This document shows positions 1-7,263 of a stretch of DNA of 29,441 nucleotides, piece by piece. Both the position numbers and the translations under genes were made by a program. The notes under the pieces are model-generated. The model was given only the letters and a program-made list of their open reading frames with translations, was not told the origin of the DNA and did no database searches. The stretch spans positions 1-29,441 of the forward strand of contig DAOUAE010000022.1 in NCBI GenBank assembly GCA_034433795.1, in the 5' to 3' direction. The stretch's first letter is position 1, and the number at the start of each line of letters is the position of its first letter. The stretch is from DAOUAE01 sp034433795. Lineage in GTDB: Bacteria > Chloroflexota > UBA6077 > FW602-bin22 > DAOUAE01.

Positions 1-620
1 CGCTCCTCGCTCCCGGCCAGACCGGTGGCGATGGCCAGGGCGGCGTCGTTGCCCGAGGGGAGCATCAACCCGTAGAGCAGGTCTTCGAGGCTGAGCTCAT
101 CGCCCGGCCGCAGCCCCATCACCGTGCTGTCCCAGAGCACAGCCGGGTCGAACACGGCCCGGACGCGCTGGGTGAGAGGGGCCAGGTCGAGGGCGACGAG
201 GGCGGTGGCGATCTTGGTCAGACTGGCCGGGGCCACCCGCTCGTGGCTTGCGCGCTCGTAGAGGACCATGTTAGAGTCCTCGTCCAGGACGACCACATTG
301 CGGGCGGTGACGGCCGGCGGCGGAGCGTCCCCTACCCGGACCGGGGCCAGCGGGGTGGGAGTCGCCGTCGGCGTGGGCGTTGGCACGGGGGTCGGGGTGG
401 CCGCCGTCCAGAGACGGAAGAGCGGGCCGCCCAGCCGGGCGGCGGGCGGCTGGGTTGGGGTGGGAGAGGGAGGAACGGTCGGTGTTACGACCGCCGCAGC
501 GTTCGCCCGTGGCCCAGAGGCCGGGTCGGCCGGGCCGGCCAGACCGCCACGGTGGTTCCAGGCCAGAGCCAGCAGGATGAGCAGCAGCGGCTGCAGGGCG
601 ATCCAGGGTGAACGGCGCAT
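1..620 (-). CDS. D-alanyl-D-alanine carboxypeptidase (peptidase S11 family), 5' part only
   Basis: The reading frame begins at the ATG at 620 and stays open to the left edge, so only about 206 N-terminal residues are present. Residues 1-21 form a short basic and hydrophobic signal or anchor segment. A Pro/Thr-rich stretch follows (about residues 45-92). The S11 domain then shows the catalytic SxxK box as SLTK (Ser133, Lys136) and the SGN box at 189-191. Family members trim the terminal D-Ala from peptidoglycan stem peptides outside the membrane. The KTG box would lie beyond the edge. An AGAGGA ribosome-binding site lies 7 nt upstream of the ATG, and a good promoter lies at 668-696. The Pro/Thr linker suggests the enzyme is held away from the membrane. 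A class A beta-lactamase-like protein is less likely because the spacing from SxxK to SGN fits S11. Confidence 0.9.
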   Translation of the reverse strand, partial: MRRSPWIALQPLLLILLALAWNHRGGLAGPADPASGPRANAAAVVTPTVPPSPTPTQPPAARLGGPLFRLWTAATPTPVPTPTPTATPTPLAPVRVGDAPPPAVTARNVVVLDEDSNMVLYERASHERVAPASLTKIATALVALDLAPLTQRVRAVFDPAVLWDSTVMGLRPGDELSLEDLLYGLMLPSGNDAALAIATGLAGSEE

Positions 621-667
621 CGGGCGGTCCTCTGCGTCTGGTCCGAACACTGGCAAGTCGGGTGCCC

Positions 668-696
668 ACTATAGCCGGCTCTCAGCCGATTGACAA
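668..696 (-). promoter_or_regulatory. Sigma-70 promoter for the D,D-carboxypeptidase gene
   Basis: On the minus strand a -35 TTGTCA (691-696) is separated by 17 bp from a -10 TATAGT (668-673). This places the transcript start near 661 and gives a leader of about 40 nt before the ATG at 620. Confidence 0.65.
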
Positions 697-761
697 CCGG
701 CTGTCCCCCGCCGCCGGCGCCTTTTAACCGAGGTTTTACTCTGCGTCACAGGGAGCCAGCG

Positions 762-1427
762 ATGGTCTTCGATTTTCACACCCACACCTTTCTGAGCGAC
801 GGCGACCTCGCGCCGGTGGAACTCATCCGCCGGGCGGTGGTCCAGGGCTATCGCGTGATCGCGGTGACCGACCACGTCGGTCCGGGCAACGTTGAATGGG
901 TGGTGCGACAGCTGGCCCAGGACTGCGCCTTCTGCCAGGCCCACTGGGACATCCTGGCCCTGCCCGGTGTCGAGATCACTCATGTCCCCCCGGAGACCAT
1001 CCCCGACCTGGCCCAGGCGGCCCGGGCGGCCGGGGCCCGGCTCATCGTGGTCCACGGCGAAACGCCGGTCGAGCCGGTCGTGCCCGGGACCAATCTGGCG
1101 GCCGTCCGCTGCCGGGCGGTGGATATCCTGGCCCACCCGGGGCTGCTCACCCCTGATGAGGCCCACTACGCGGCCGAGAACGGGGTCTTCCTCGAACTGA
1201 GCGCTCGACGGGGCCACTGCCTGGCTAACGGCCACATCGTCCAGGTGGCCCGGGCGGCCGGGGCGCTGCTGCTGGTGGACAGCGACGGCCACGCCCCCGG
1301 CGATCTGCTCTCGGCCGACTTCGCCCAGCGGGTAGCCCGGGGGGCGGGGCTGACGCCGGCCGAGGCCGCCACCGTCCTGACCGAGAACCCCCAGCGGCTG
1401 CTGGCCCGCCTGGGGCTCACCCTCTAG
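762..1427 (+). CDS. PHP-domain phosphoesterase (histidinol-phosphatase-like)
   Basis: This 221-aa protein is a single PHP domain, a metal-dependent phosphoesterase fold with up to three metal ions. Visible ligands are His6 and His8 (HTH), Asp37-His38, Glu71 (PGVEIT), His98 (VVHGE), His125 (AHPG) and the C-terminal DSDGH at 173-177, so the active site looks complete. The family includes histidinol phosphatases and other small-molecule phosphoesterases; no neighbouring his gene pins the substrate. The frame is open from an ATG at 690, but the ATG at 762 follows a GGGAG ribosome-binding site and begins directly at the domain, so I prefer it. It is monocistronic and converges on the SDR gene at 1491. 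No clear promoter is seen. Confidence 0.85.
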   Translation: MVFDFHTHTFLSDGDLAPVELIRRAVVQGYRVIAVTDHVGPGNVEWVVRQLAQDCAFCQAHWDILALPGVEITHVPPETIPDLAQAARAAGARLIVVHGETPVEPVVPGTNLAAVRCRAVDILAHPGLLTPDEAHYAAENGVFLELSARRGHCLANGHIVQVARAAGALLLVDSDGHAPGDLLSADFAQRVARGAGLTPAEAATVLTENPQRLLARLGLTL

Positions 1428-1490
1428 AGACCGGCGGCCCGGCGAGCCAGCCGCCAAGGGCACCGGACTCCTCTTCTCCTCACGCCAGCC

Positions 1491-2273
1491 TTACAGGAGA
1501 GCGGCCCCACCGTCGACCGTGATCATCGAGCCGGTGATCATCGCCGCCTCGTCAGAGACCACAAAGAGAACCGCCCGGGCGATATCCTCGGGGGTCTGGA
1601 GTCGTCCGAGCGGGGTCTGCTGGAGCCGGCGCTGGTAGTTCTCGGGGTTGTTGATGCCGGTCGTAGCGTCGTTGGGGCTGTAGGGGGTGTTCTCCCGGAG
1701 AAACGGGGTGTCGACGTGGCCCGGCGAGACGATCACCCAGCGGATATTCTCGCGGGCGTAGGCCAGGGCCGCGCAACAGGTCAGCCTGACCAGCCCCATC
1801 TTGGCCGCCGCGTAGCCCGGGCTGCCGGGACCGGGGCGGATGGAGGCCAGCGAGCCCAGGTTGACGATGACCCCACCGCCAGCCCGGCGCATTGCAGGGA
1901 CCACCGCCTTGATCCCCAGGAATGAGCCGGTCAGAATCGTATCGAGGATTGTCCGCCACATCTCCTCGGTGTGGTCATCGAAACTGGTGCGGAAGTTGGC
2001 CCCGGCGTTGTTACAGAGGATCGTGATCGGCCCGAAGGCCTGCTCGGTGGCCGCCATCGCCGCCTGCCACTCGGCGGCCGAGCGCACCTCCAGTTTCAGG
2101 GCCATGGCCCGACCGCCCCGGGCGACGATCTCCTGGGCGACGGCCCGGGCCTTCTCCGGGAAGAGATCGGCCACGGCCACCGCCGCGCCCTCCTGGGCGA
2201 AGAGGCGCGCCTGAGCCCCGCCGATCGTCCCGCCCCCACCGGTGATGAGCGCGACCTTTCCCTGCAGTCTCAT
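1491..2273 (-). CDS. Short-chain dehydrogenase/reductase (SDR) family oxidoreductase
   Basis: This 260-aa classical SDR has the cofactor loop TGGGGTIG (11-18), Asp36 at the end of beta-2 (favouring NAD(H) over NADP(H)), NNAG at 88-91, catalytic Ser141, and Tyr154/Lys158 in YAAAK. It ends in the usual ITVDGGAALL-type tail. Length and motif order are normal for soluble cytoplasmic SDR alcohol or acyl dehydrogenases. The position normally holding the structural Asn of the Asn-Ser-Tyr-Lys tetrad is Ile113, which is unusual. The gene starts 26 bp after the stop of the unrecognised gene at 2300-2737, so the two are probably cotranscribed. The substrate cannot be assigned. Confidence 0.9.
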   Translation of the reverse strand: MRLQGKVALITGGGGTIGGAQARLFAQEGAAVAVADLFPEKARAVAQEIVARGGRAMALKLEVRSAAEWQAAMAATEQAFGPITILCNNAGANFRTSFDDHTEEMWRTILDTILTGSFLGIKAVVPAMRRAGGGVIVNLGSLASIRPGPGSPGYAAAKMGLVRLTCCAALAYARENIRWVIVSPGHVDTPFLRENTPYSPNDATTGINNPENYQRRLQQTPLGRLQTPEDIARAVLFVVSDEAAMITGSMITVDGGAALL

Positions 2274-2299
2274 CGTCGGACCCCGCTTCGGGGTGGGTG

Positions 2300-2737
2300 T
2301 CAGGGCAGGACCTGCCAGCCGGCGCGCTGGAGCCGGCGCATACGCGTTCCCATACGCCGGATCTCGGCGTAACTGTTCTGGAGCTGGATGATCCGCCGGC
2401 GGGGCAGATTGAAAATAATGGCTCCGGCCTTGACCGGCTGCAGGCTGGCCTGACGGGTGATGTCGTCCAGGACGCGGAAGACCGGCAGTTCGTGCGGGGG
2501 GAAGTAGGCGATGGCCGCGTGGATGGCCCGCAGGTTGGTCGGGCTGTTGTGCTCGTCGAAGACAGCCAGCCCCGAGGTGACGTACTCTTTGAGCGGGAAG
2601 CCACTCCGGTCGACGGCCTCGAGGAGGTCCTCCAGGGTCTGGGCCCCGTCCGCGCAGGCGCTGACCATCGGCAGGAGGGCGGCGCAGTCGGCGACGAAAC
2701 TGACGGTTCCCCGCTCGTCGATCACGGTGTAGCGCAT
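2300..2737 (-). CDS. Unrecognised conserved-looking protein, 145 aa
   Basis: I do not recognise a family. The protein appears soluble, with no signal peptide or membrane segment. It begins MRYTVIDERG, has an acidic middle and a basic C-terminal end (RRMGTRMRRLQRAGWQ). It looks genuine because it has codon choice like its neighbours, a purine-rich ribosome-binding region (GGGAGGGGAG), its own promoter at 2774-2803, and lies 26 bp before the SDR gene on the same strand. The start is ambiguous: GTG at 2746 and 2740 are in frame just upstream of the ATG at 2737. The longer open frame on this strand (to about 3590) is an out-of-frame shadow of the peptidase gene. A role linked to the SDR is only a guess from position. 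Confidence 0.7.
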   Translation of the reverse strand: MRYTVIDERGTVSFVADCAALLPMVSACADGAQTLEDLLEAVDRSGFPLKEYVTSGLAVFDEHNSPTNLRAIHAAIAYFPPHELPVFRVLDDITRQASLQPVKAGAIIFNLPRRRIIQLQNSYAEIRRMGTRMRRLQRAGWQVLP

Positions 2738-2773
2738 CACGTTCACGATCTCCCCTCCCCTCTGGGCAGGTCT

Positions 2774-2803
2774 ATGATAGCACAGGCCCGTCGGGCCTGT
2801 CAG
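2774..2803 (-). promoter_or_regulatory. Extended -10 promoter with a palindrome in its spacer
   Basis: On the minus strand a -35 CTGACA (2798-2803), an 18-bp spacer and an extended -10 TGC-TATCAT (2774-2779) precede the 145-aa gene. The spacer is almost filled by a 19-bp palindrome at 2782-2800 (ACAGGCCCG, one base, CGGGCCTGT). It also touches the stop codon of the upstream peptidase gene, so it could be an operator, a 3'-end hairpin, or both. Confidence 0.6.
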
Positions 2804-4566
2804 AAGCGGCGCCGGACCGTCTGTCGGGCCTGCCAGGCCAGGAATCCGCCGGTCAGACCGGCGACGAGCCCGACGGCCACCAGCCGGAGGATCGCCGGGC
2901 CCGGCGGCCCACCCTCCGCCGGCGGGAGAGAGACGGTCGGCGTCGGAGAAGGCGTTGCGGTGGGAGGCGCCGGGGTCGGCGTGGTGGGGGTCGGAGTCGG
3001 CGTCGTCGACGGCGTGGGCATCGGCGAGGGGGTCGGCGATGGGGTGACGGTGGCCGTCGGCGAGGGCGTCGTTGTGGGTGTCGCGGTCGGCGCGGGCGGT
3101 GGCACGGGTGTCAGCGTGGCGGTGGGGATGGGCGCGGGCCGTGGGGTGGGTGTGGGCAGCGTGGCCTGGGGCCGGCGGAAGTAGCGGGCCACCAGCGTCT
3201 CGATCTCGACCGGGCTCTCGGCAGCCATGATCGCCAGAAAGTCGCCGGTCGTCGCCAGCCGGCCGGCGTAGGTCTGGACGTAGCGGCGCAGGGCGCGGGT
3301 GTAAGCGGCGTCGCCCATCCGCTGGCGCAGGTCCTCCAGGAAAAGGGCGGCCTTGCGGTAGAGGATGGTGAAGTAGTGGGTATCGTTGGCGAACTCGTAG
3401 ATCGTGGCGTCGAGCGGCCGGTCGGGCCAGACGGTCCGACCGGCCTGGTAGCTCTGGATCAAACGGTTCCAGGCGGCCGGGTAGAGCGAGGGGTAGCGGG
3501 CCCGCAGGAACTGGTAACTCAGGTGGACGGTGATCCCCTCGTCCAGCCAGGGCTCGCGCACCTGGTCGTTGCCAACCAGCGCGTAGAACCACTGGTGGAT
3601 GACCTCGTGGGTGACAAGGTAGGCCAGGTAACCGTCAGCGCTATCGGCAGGCTGGGCGGTCGAGCGCTGGTTGAGGAAGATGAGCGTCGGGTACTCCTGT
3701 CCCACGCCGAGAGGGTCGGGGCTCACCGTCTCGGCCAGGCGCAGGGTCGACCAGGGGTAGGGGCTCAGCCAGCCCTGCAGCCAGTCCAGCGTCTCGGCGG
3801 CCCAGCGGAGATAGGCCTGGCCGCCCGCGCGATGCTCTGGCAGCGTGTAGGCGACCAGGCGGATTGGCCCCAGGTCGCGCTCCTGAACAACGTAGCGGGC
3901 CGAGAGGGCCAGGGCGAAGTCGCGGACCTGTGGAGCGCTGATCTGCCAGCGGCCATCAGCACGGGCCACCACCTGGCCGCTGGGGGCGACCACGACCGCT
4001 GGGTCGGTGATGACCGTCGCCTCGTAGTCCGCGACCTCGGTGACAAAGGCGTCACCGACCTCGGTATAGGAATGGGTCAGCCAGCCGGTGCCGGGGCGGT
4101 AGACGGCCAGCACCGGATACCAGTTGCCCAGGGCCAGGACCCCTTGGGACTGGCCGAAGCGCAGCGTGCCCGGCGAGGGGACGGTCAGGGTGTAGATGAG
4201 GTCGAGACGCCGGCTCTCGCCGGGGGGAAGCGGCTGGGGCAGCGGCACGGTCAGCACTATCCCTTGCAGCCGGGGCCGCACCGGCTGGTCGTCGACCGTG
4301 GCGCTCTCCAGGTGGAAGGCACCGTAGTGGGCGGGGACGGCAAGGAGGACCAGCTGGTCCAGCGTCTCGCCGGTCCGATTGGGGAAGAGCAGGCGCTGCT
4401 GGACGTGGACCGGGGCGCCGACGGCCGGGAGGGTGATCACAAAGCGGTAGTGCGGGCGCGGCGGAGGCTCGGCCGCCGCCTGCTCCCCGGTCAGGAGCCC
4501 CCCGACGAGGCCGACGAGCAGCAGAGCAAGGCGCCAGAACCGCAGCCAGGCCTTTGGTCTCCGCAT
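2800..4566 (-). CDS. M1-like zinc metallopeptidase with Thr/Pro-rich stalk and C-terminal membrane anchor
   Basis: This 588-aa protein has an N-terminal signal or anchor helix (residues 6-25), a beta-rich N-domain, and a gluzincin core with HEVIH (320-324) followed at the canonical M1 spacing by WLDEG, whose Glu343 is the third zinc ligand. GQEYP near 289-293 sits where aminopeptidases have the substrate-amine loop. Residues of about 467-553 are an extreme Thr/Pro/Ala linker, followed by a hydrophobic helix and a basic tail (RRRF), so the catalytic domain is probably outside the cell on a stalk. M1 enzymes are mostly aminopeptidases, but activity is not proven. The ATG at 4566 is preferred over 4596 because the -10 box at 4576-4581 would place the transcript start just before it. 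The mRNA would then be almost leaderless. Confidence 0.85.
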   Translation of the reverse strand: MRRPKAWLRFWRLALLLVGLVGGLLTGEQAAAEPPPRPHYRFVITLPAVGAPVHVQQRLLFPNRTGETLDQLVLLAVPAHYGAFHLESATVDDQPVRPRLQGIVLTVPLPQPLPPGESRRLDLIYTLTVPSPGTLRFGQSQGVLALGNWYPVLAVYRPGTGWLTHSYTEVGDAFVTEVADYEATVITDPAVVVAPSGQVVARADGRWQISAPQVRDFALALSARYVVQERDLGPIRLVAYTLPEHRAGGQAYLRWAAETLDWLQGWLSPYPWSTLRLAETVSPDPLGVGQEYPTLIFLNQRSTAQPADSADGYLAYLVTHEVIHQWFYALVGNDQVREPWLDEGITVHLSYQFLRARYPSLYPAAWNRLIQSYQAGRTVWPDRPLDATIYEFANDTHYFTILYRKAALFLEDLRQRMGDAAYTRALRRYVQTYAGRLATTGDFLAIMAAESPVEIETLVARYFRRPQATLPTPTPRPAPIPTATLTPVPPPAPTATPTTTPSPTATVTPSPTPSPMPTPSTTPTPTPTTPTPAPPTATPSPTPTVSLPPAEGGPPGPAILRLVAVGLVAGLTGGFLAWQARQTVRRRF

Positions 4567-4575
4567 CACCCCTCT

Positions 4576-4605
4576 ACCATAGCACAGAAAGGGCATCGCT
4601 GTCCG
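4576..4605 (-). promoter_or_regulatory. Extended -10 promoter giving a near-leaderless peptidase mRNA
   Basis: On the minus strand a weak -35 CGGACA (4600-4605), an 18-bp spacer and TGC-TATGGT (-10 at 4576-4581) predict a start near 4569, only 3-4 nt before the ATG. A 6-bp hairpin (GCTGTT/AACAGC, loop TCCG) lies immediately upstream at 4606-4621. Confidence 0.5.
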
Positions 4606-4719
4606 GCTGTTTCCGAACAGCGAGCGGATGTGCGGTAGAACTCCAGCCCGGCTGATTTCGAGAAAGTGGCCCGAGCCATGCCCTCCTCAGAGAGGCGAAC
4701 GGGGAAGCCACAGCGCGGG

Positions 4720-4748
4720 TTGCGTGGCCGCTGGTCTTTCGCTAGAAT
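4720..4748 (+). promoter_or_regulatory. Sigma-70 promoter for the glycosyltransferase operon
   Basis: A -35 TTGCGT (4720-4725), a 17-bp spacer and a -10 TAGAAT (4743-4748) predict a start near 4755, only about 6 nt before the GTG at 4761. The first gene may therefore be translated from a very short leader; no ribosome-binding site is visible. Confidence 0.55.
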
Positions 4749-4760
4749 AGCGGCCGGGCG

Positions 4761-5501
4761 GTGTTCTCTGTGACCGGGATCAGCGTCGTCCTGCCCGCGT
4801 ACAACGAGGAGGCCAACATCGCCGCGGCGGTGCGCGAGGCCGTCGCGGTCGCCGGCCGGCTGGCCGACGACTACGAGGTCATCGTGGTCGACGACGGCAG
4901 CCGCGACCGAACGGCCGAGATCGTCCAGGCGCTGGCGGCCGAGAACCCGCGCGTTCGGCTGGTCCGCCACCCGACGAACCGGGGCTACGGCGGGGCTCTG
5001 GCCTCGGGCTTCGCGGCGGCGCGGCTCGACCTGGTCTTCTTCACCGACTCGGACCGGCAGTTTGTGATGGCCGAACTGGAGCGGCTGCTGGCGGCCCTGG
5101 ACGGGGCCGATCTGGTCATCGGCTACCGGGCCCCGCGCCGCGACCCGTTCATCCGGCGGTTGAACGGTTTCGGCTGGAACCTGCTCATCAACACGCTCTT
5201 CGGCTACACCGCCCGCGATGTGGACTGCGCCTTCAAACTCTTCCGCCGCTCGGTGCTGGAGCGGGTGGTTGTCGAATCGCGCGGGGCGACCTTCAGCGCC
5301 GAGTTTCTGGTCCGGGCCCGCGGTCTGGGCTACCGCATCCGCGAGGTGCCGGTGACCCACCGGCCCCGCCAGGCCGGGCGGGCGACCGGGGCGCGGCTGG
5401 ACGTCATCCTGCGTGCCTTCCGCGAACTGCTCCGCTTCTGGTGGCGTTACCGGCGGGAGCAGCGGGCGGCCCACCGACTTCTGGTCCGTCGCGAGCGCTG
5501 A
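4761..5501 (+). CDS. Family 2 glycosyltransferase, DPM1/polyprenyl-phosphate mannosyltransferase-like
   Basis: This 246-aa GT-A enzyme opens with the GT2 signature VVLPAYNEE. It has VDDGS (43-47) for nucleotide binding, the metal-binding DSD (96-98), and the RDVDCAFKLFRR segment (152-163) typical of dolichol/undecaprenyl-phosphate sugar transferases. No membrane helices follow, so it resembles the soluble DPM1 type that moves a sugar (often mannose from GDP-mannose) onto a polyprenyl phosphate at the cytoplasmic face. The basic C-terminal tail could touch the membrane. The start is a GTG at 4761; another GTG at 4770 is possible. It is followed after 3 nt by the GT4 gene, so the two are translationally linked. 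Donor and acceptor are inferred from family only. Confidence 0.85.
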   Translation: MFSVTGISVVLPAYNEEANIAAAVREAVAVAGRLADDYEVIVVDDGSRDRTAEIVQALAAENPRVRLVRHPTNRGYGGALASGFAAARLDLVFFTDSDRQFVMAELERLLAALDGADLVIGYRAPRRDPFIRRLNGFGWNLLINTLFGYTARDVDCAFKLFRRSVLERVVVESRGATFSAEFLVRARGLGYRIREVPVTHRPRQAGRATGARLDVILRAFRELLRFWWRYRREQRAAHRLLVRRER

Positions 5502-5504
5502 CCG

Positions 5505-6752
5505 ATGCGACCGAGTCCGGTCCCCCTGACCAGTCGGACTGACCGGTCCGCCGCTGGGGCGCCAGGGTACCGTGTCCTGGCCCTGGCCCCCACACCTTTC
5601 TTCGCCGACTACGGCTGCCACGTCCGTATTTTGGAGGAGACGCTGGCCCTGCAGGCCCTGGGGCACCAGGTGACGATCTGCACCTATCCGAGCGGGCGCG
5701 ACCTGCCCGGTCTGACGGTCCGGCGGGCGCCCGGCCTGCCGGGGCTCCAGACGATCCGGGTCGGCTCCTCTAAACGCAAGCTCTGCTATGACATCCTGCT
5801 CGGCCTGCGCGCGCTGGTCGAGGCCGGGCGCTGCTCTCCGGCCATCGTCCACGCCCACCTCCACGAAGGAGCGCTCCTGGGCTTCCCCCTCAGCCGACTC
5901 TGGCGGGCGCCGCTGGTCTTCGATTTCCAGGGCAGTCTGGTCAGCGAGATGATCGACCACCACTTCCTGCGGCGCGACAGCCCGCTCTATGGACCACTGC
6001 GGAGGCTGGAGCGGCTGATCACCCATCTGCCGGACATGATCATCACCAGCACCCGCCACGGCGCGGGTCTTCTGGTCCGCTACTTCGGCTGCCCGGCGCA
6101 CAAGATCGTGCCGGTGCCGGACGCGGTGAATCTGCAGCGCTTCCGGCCCCGCTGGATGGTGCCGCTGGCCGAGCGGCTGGCCCACAAACAGCGCCTCGGC
6201 ATCCCCCTGGACCGTAAGGTAGTGGTCTACCTGGGGCTCCTGGCCGAGTACCAGGGGAGCGGGCATCTTCTACAGGCGGCGGCTCGGGTGCTGGCGGTCC
6301 GGCGCGATGTGCACTTTCTCCTGATGGGCTATCCGGGCCAGGACCACTACCGGACGGTGGCCCAGAGCCTGGGGATCGCCGACGCGGTCACCTTCACCGG
6401 ACGGGTGCCTTACGAAGAGGCGCCGGCGCTCCTGAGCCTGGGAGACATCGCCGTTTCGCCCAAGCTGGCCCGAACCGAGGGCAACGGCAAACTGCTGAAC
6501 TACATGGCGGTGGGCCTGCCGACCGTCGCCTACAAACTGCCAGCCAGTCAGGAGATCCTGGGAGACCTGGGGGTCTACGCCCGTCCCGGCGACGTCGAGG
6601 GCCTGGCCGAGGAAATCCTGGCCCTGCTGGACGACGAGACGGCCTGCTGGGAGATCGGCCGGGCCCTCCGCCGGCGGGCCGAGAGCCAGTTCTCCTGGGA
6701 GCAGCGGGCCGAACTCCTGGTGGCGGTCTACCGGCATCTCCTGCGGGACTAG
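5505..6752 (+). CDS. Family 4/1 (GT-B) glycosyltransferase
   Basis: This 415-aa retaining glycosyltransferase has two Rossmann-like domains. The N-domain begins at VLALAPTPFFADYGCHVRILEE (the glycine loop is atypical, GC rather than GG). The C-domain begins near VVVYLGLLAEYQGS and contains VTFTGRVPYEE and the EGNGKLLNYMAVGLPTVAY region, which corresponds to the E-x7-E donor-sugar motif of GT4 enzymes. It likely adds a sugar from a nucleotide donor to a surface glycan or glycolipid. It starts 3 nt after the GT2 stop and ends 5 nt before the HIT gene, in one operon. The specific sugar cannot be read from sequence. Confidence 0.85.
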   Translation: MRPSPVPLTSRTDRSAAGAPGYRVLALAPTPFFADYGCHVRILEETLALQALGHQVTICTYPSGRDLPGLTVRRAPGLPGLQTIRVGSSKRKLCYDILLGLRALVEAGRCSPAIVHAHLHEGALLGFPLSRLWRAPLVFDFQGSLVSEMIDHHFLRRDSPLYGPLRRLERLITHLPDMIITSTRHGAGLLVRYFGCPAHKIVPVPDAVNLQRFRPRWMVPLAERLAHKQRLGIPLDRKVVVYLGLLAEYQGSGHLLQAAARVLAVRRDVHFLLMGYPGQDHYRTVAQSLGIADAVTFTGRVPYEEAPALLSLGDIAVSPKLARTEGNGKLLNYMAVGLPTVAYKLPASQEILGDLGVYARPGDVEGLAEEILALLDDETACWEIGRALRRRAESQFSWEQRAELLVAVYRHLLRD

Positions 6753-6757
6753 GACCG

Positions 6758-7258
6758 ATGGGATTTCGCGTCAAATGGACGCCCTGGCGGCTGAGCTTCA
6801 TCCTGGGCGAGAAGCCCCGAGACTGCATCTTCTGCACCAAGGTCCGCGAGAACCGCGACCGCGAAAACTACATTCTCTACCGAGGCGCCCACAATTTTCT
6901 GATCCTCAATCTCTACCCCTACAACAACGGGCATCTGATGATCGTGCCCTATCTCCATGTCCCCAGCCTCGAGGACCTGCCAGCCGAGGTGGCCGGCGAG
7001 TTGATGCGTCTGCTCCAGCACAGCCTGCGGGTGCTGCGCCGGGCCCTCAACCCCGAGGGGTTCAACGTCGGGGTGAACATCGGTCGGGTGGCTGGGGCCG
7101 GGGTGGCCGACCACGTCCACCTGCACGTGGTGCCGCGCTGGGGCGGCGACACGAACTTCATGCCGGTCCTGGCCGGCGTGCGCCTCATCCCCGAACTGCT
7201 GGATCAGACCTACGACCGGCTGCTGGCCGCCGGGATCGCCACCCCCGAGGAGTCCTGA
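6758..7258 (+). CDS. HIT-family nucleotide hydrolase/phosphorylase (Ap4A phosphorylase-like)
   Basis: This 166-aa protein carries the histidine triad HVHLHVV (His119, His121, His123; His121 would be the nucleophile). CIFC at 23-26 may bind zinc or be structural. The N-terminal WTPWRLSFI segment and the length resemble the mycobacterial diadenosine tetraphosphate phosphorylase branch rather than short Hint proteins. These enzymes break down Ap4A-type dinucleotides or nucleotidyl conjugates in the cytoplasm. It is the last gene of the glycosyltransferase operon (5-nt gap upstream) and converges with the aldolase gene, whose stop is only 5 bp away. A link to nucleotide-sugar chemistry is inferred from position only. 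Confidence 0.88.
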   Translation: MGFRVKWTPWRLSFILGEKPRDCIFCTKVRENRDRENYILYRGAHNFLILNLYPYNNGHLMIVPYLHVPSLEDLPAEVAGELMRLLQHSLRVLRRALNPEGFNVGVNIGRVAGAGVADHVHLHVVPRWGGDTNFMPVLAGVRLIPELLDQTYDRLLAAGIATPEES

Positions 7259-7263
7259 AGAGC

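Noticed and set aside
2930..3170. Repetitive-looking DNA suggesting a minisatellite or CRISPR
   Set aside because: It encodes the in-frame Thr/Pro linker of the peptidase; units are irregular and there are no fixed spacers.
2800..3592. N-terminal extension of the 145-aa gene to a start near 3592
   Set aside because: The extension is an out-of-frame reading of the peptidase gene, lies upstream of the promoter at 2774-2803, and has no domain pattern.
4566..6266. 566-aa minus-strand frame opposite the glycosyltransferases
   Set aside because: Composition is typical of antisense frames (Gln/Arg/Pro-rich) and both real glycosyltransferase genes lie on the other strand with clear motifs.
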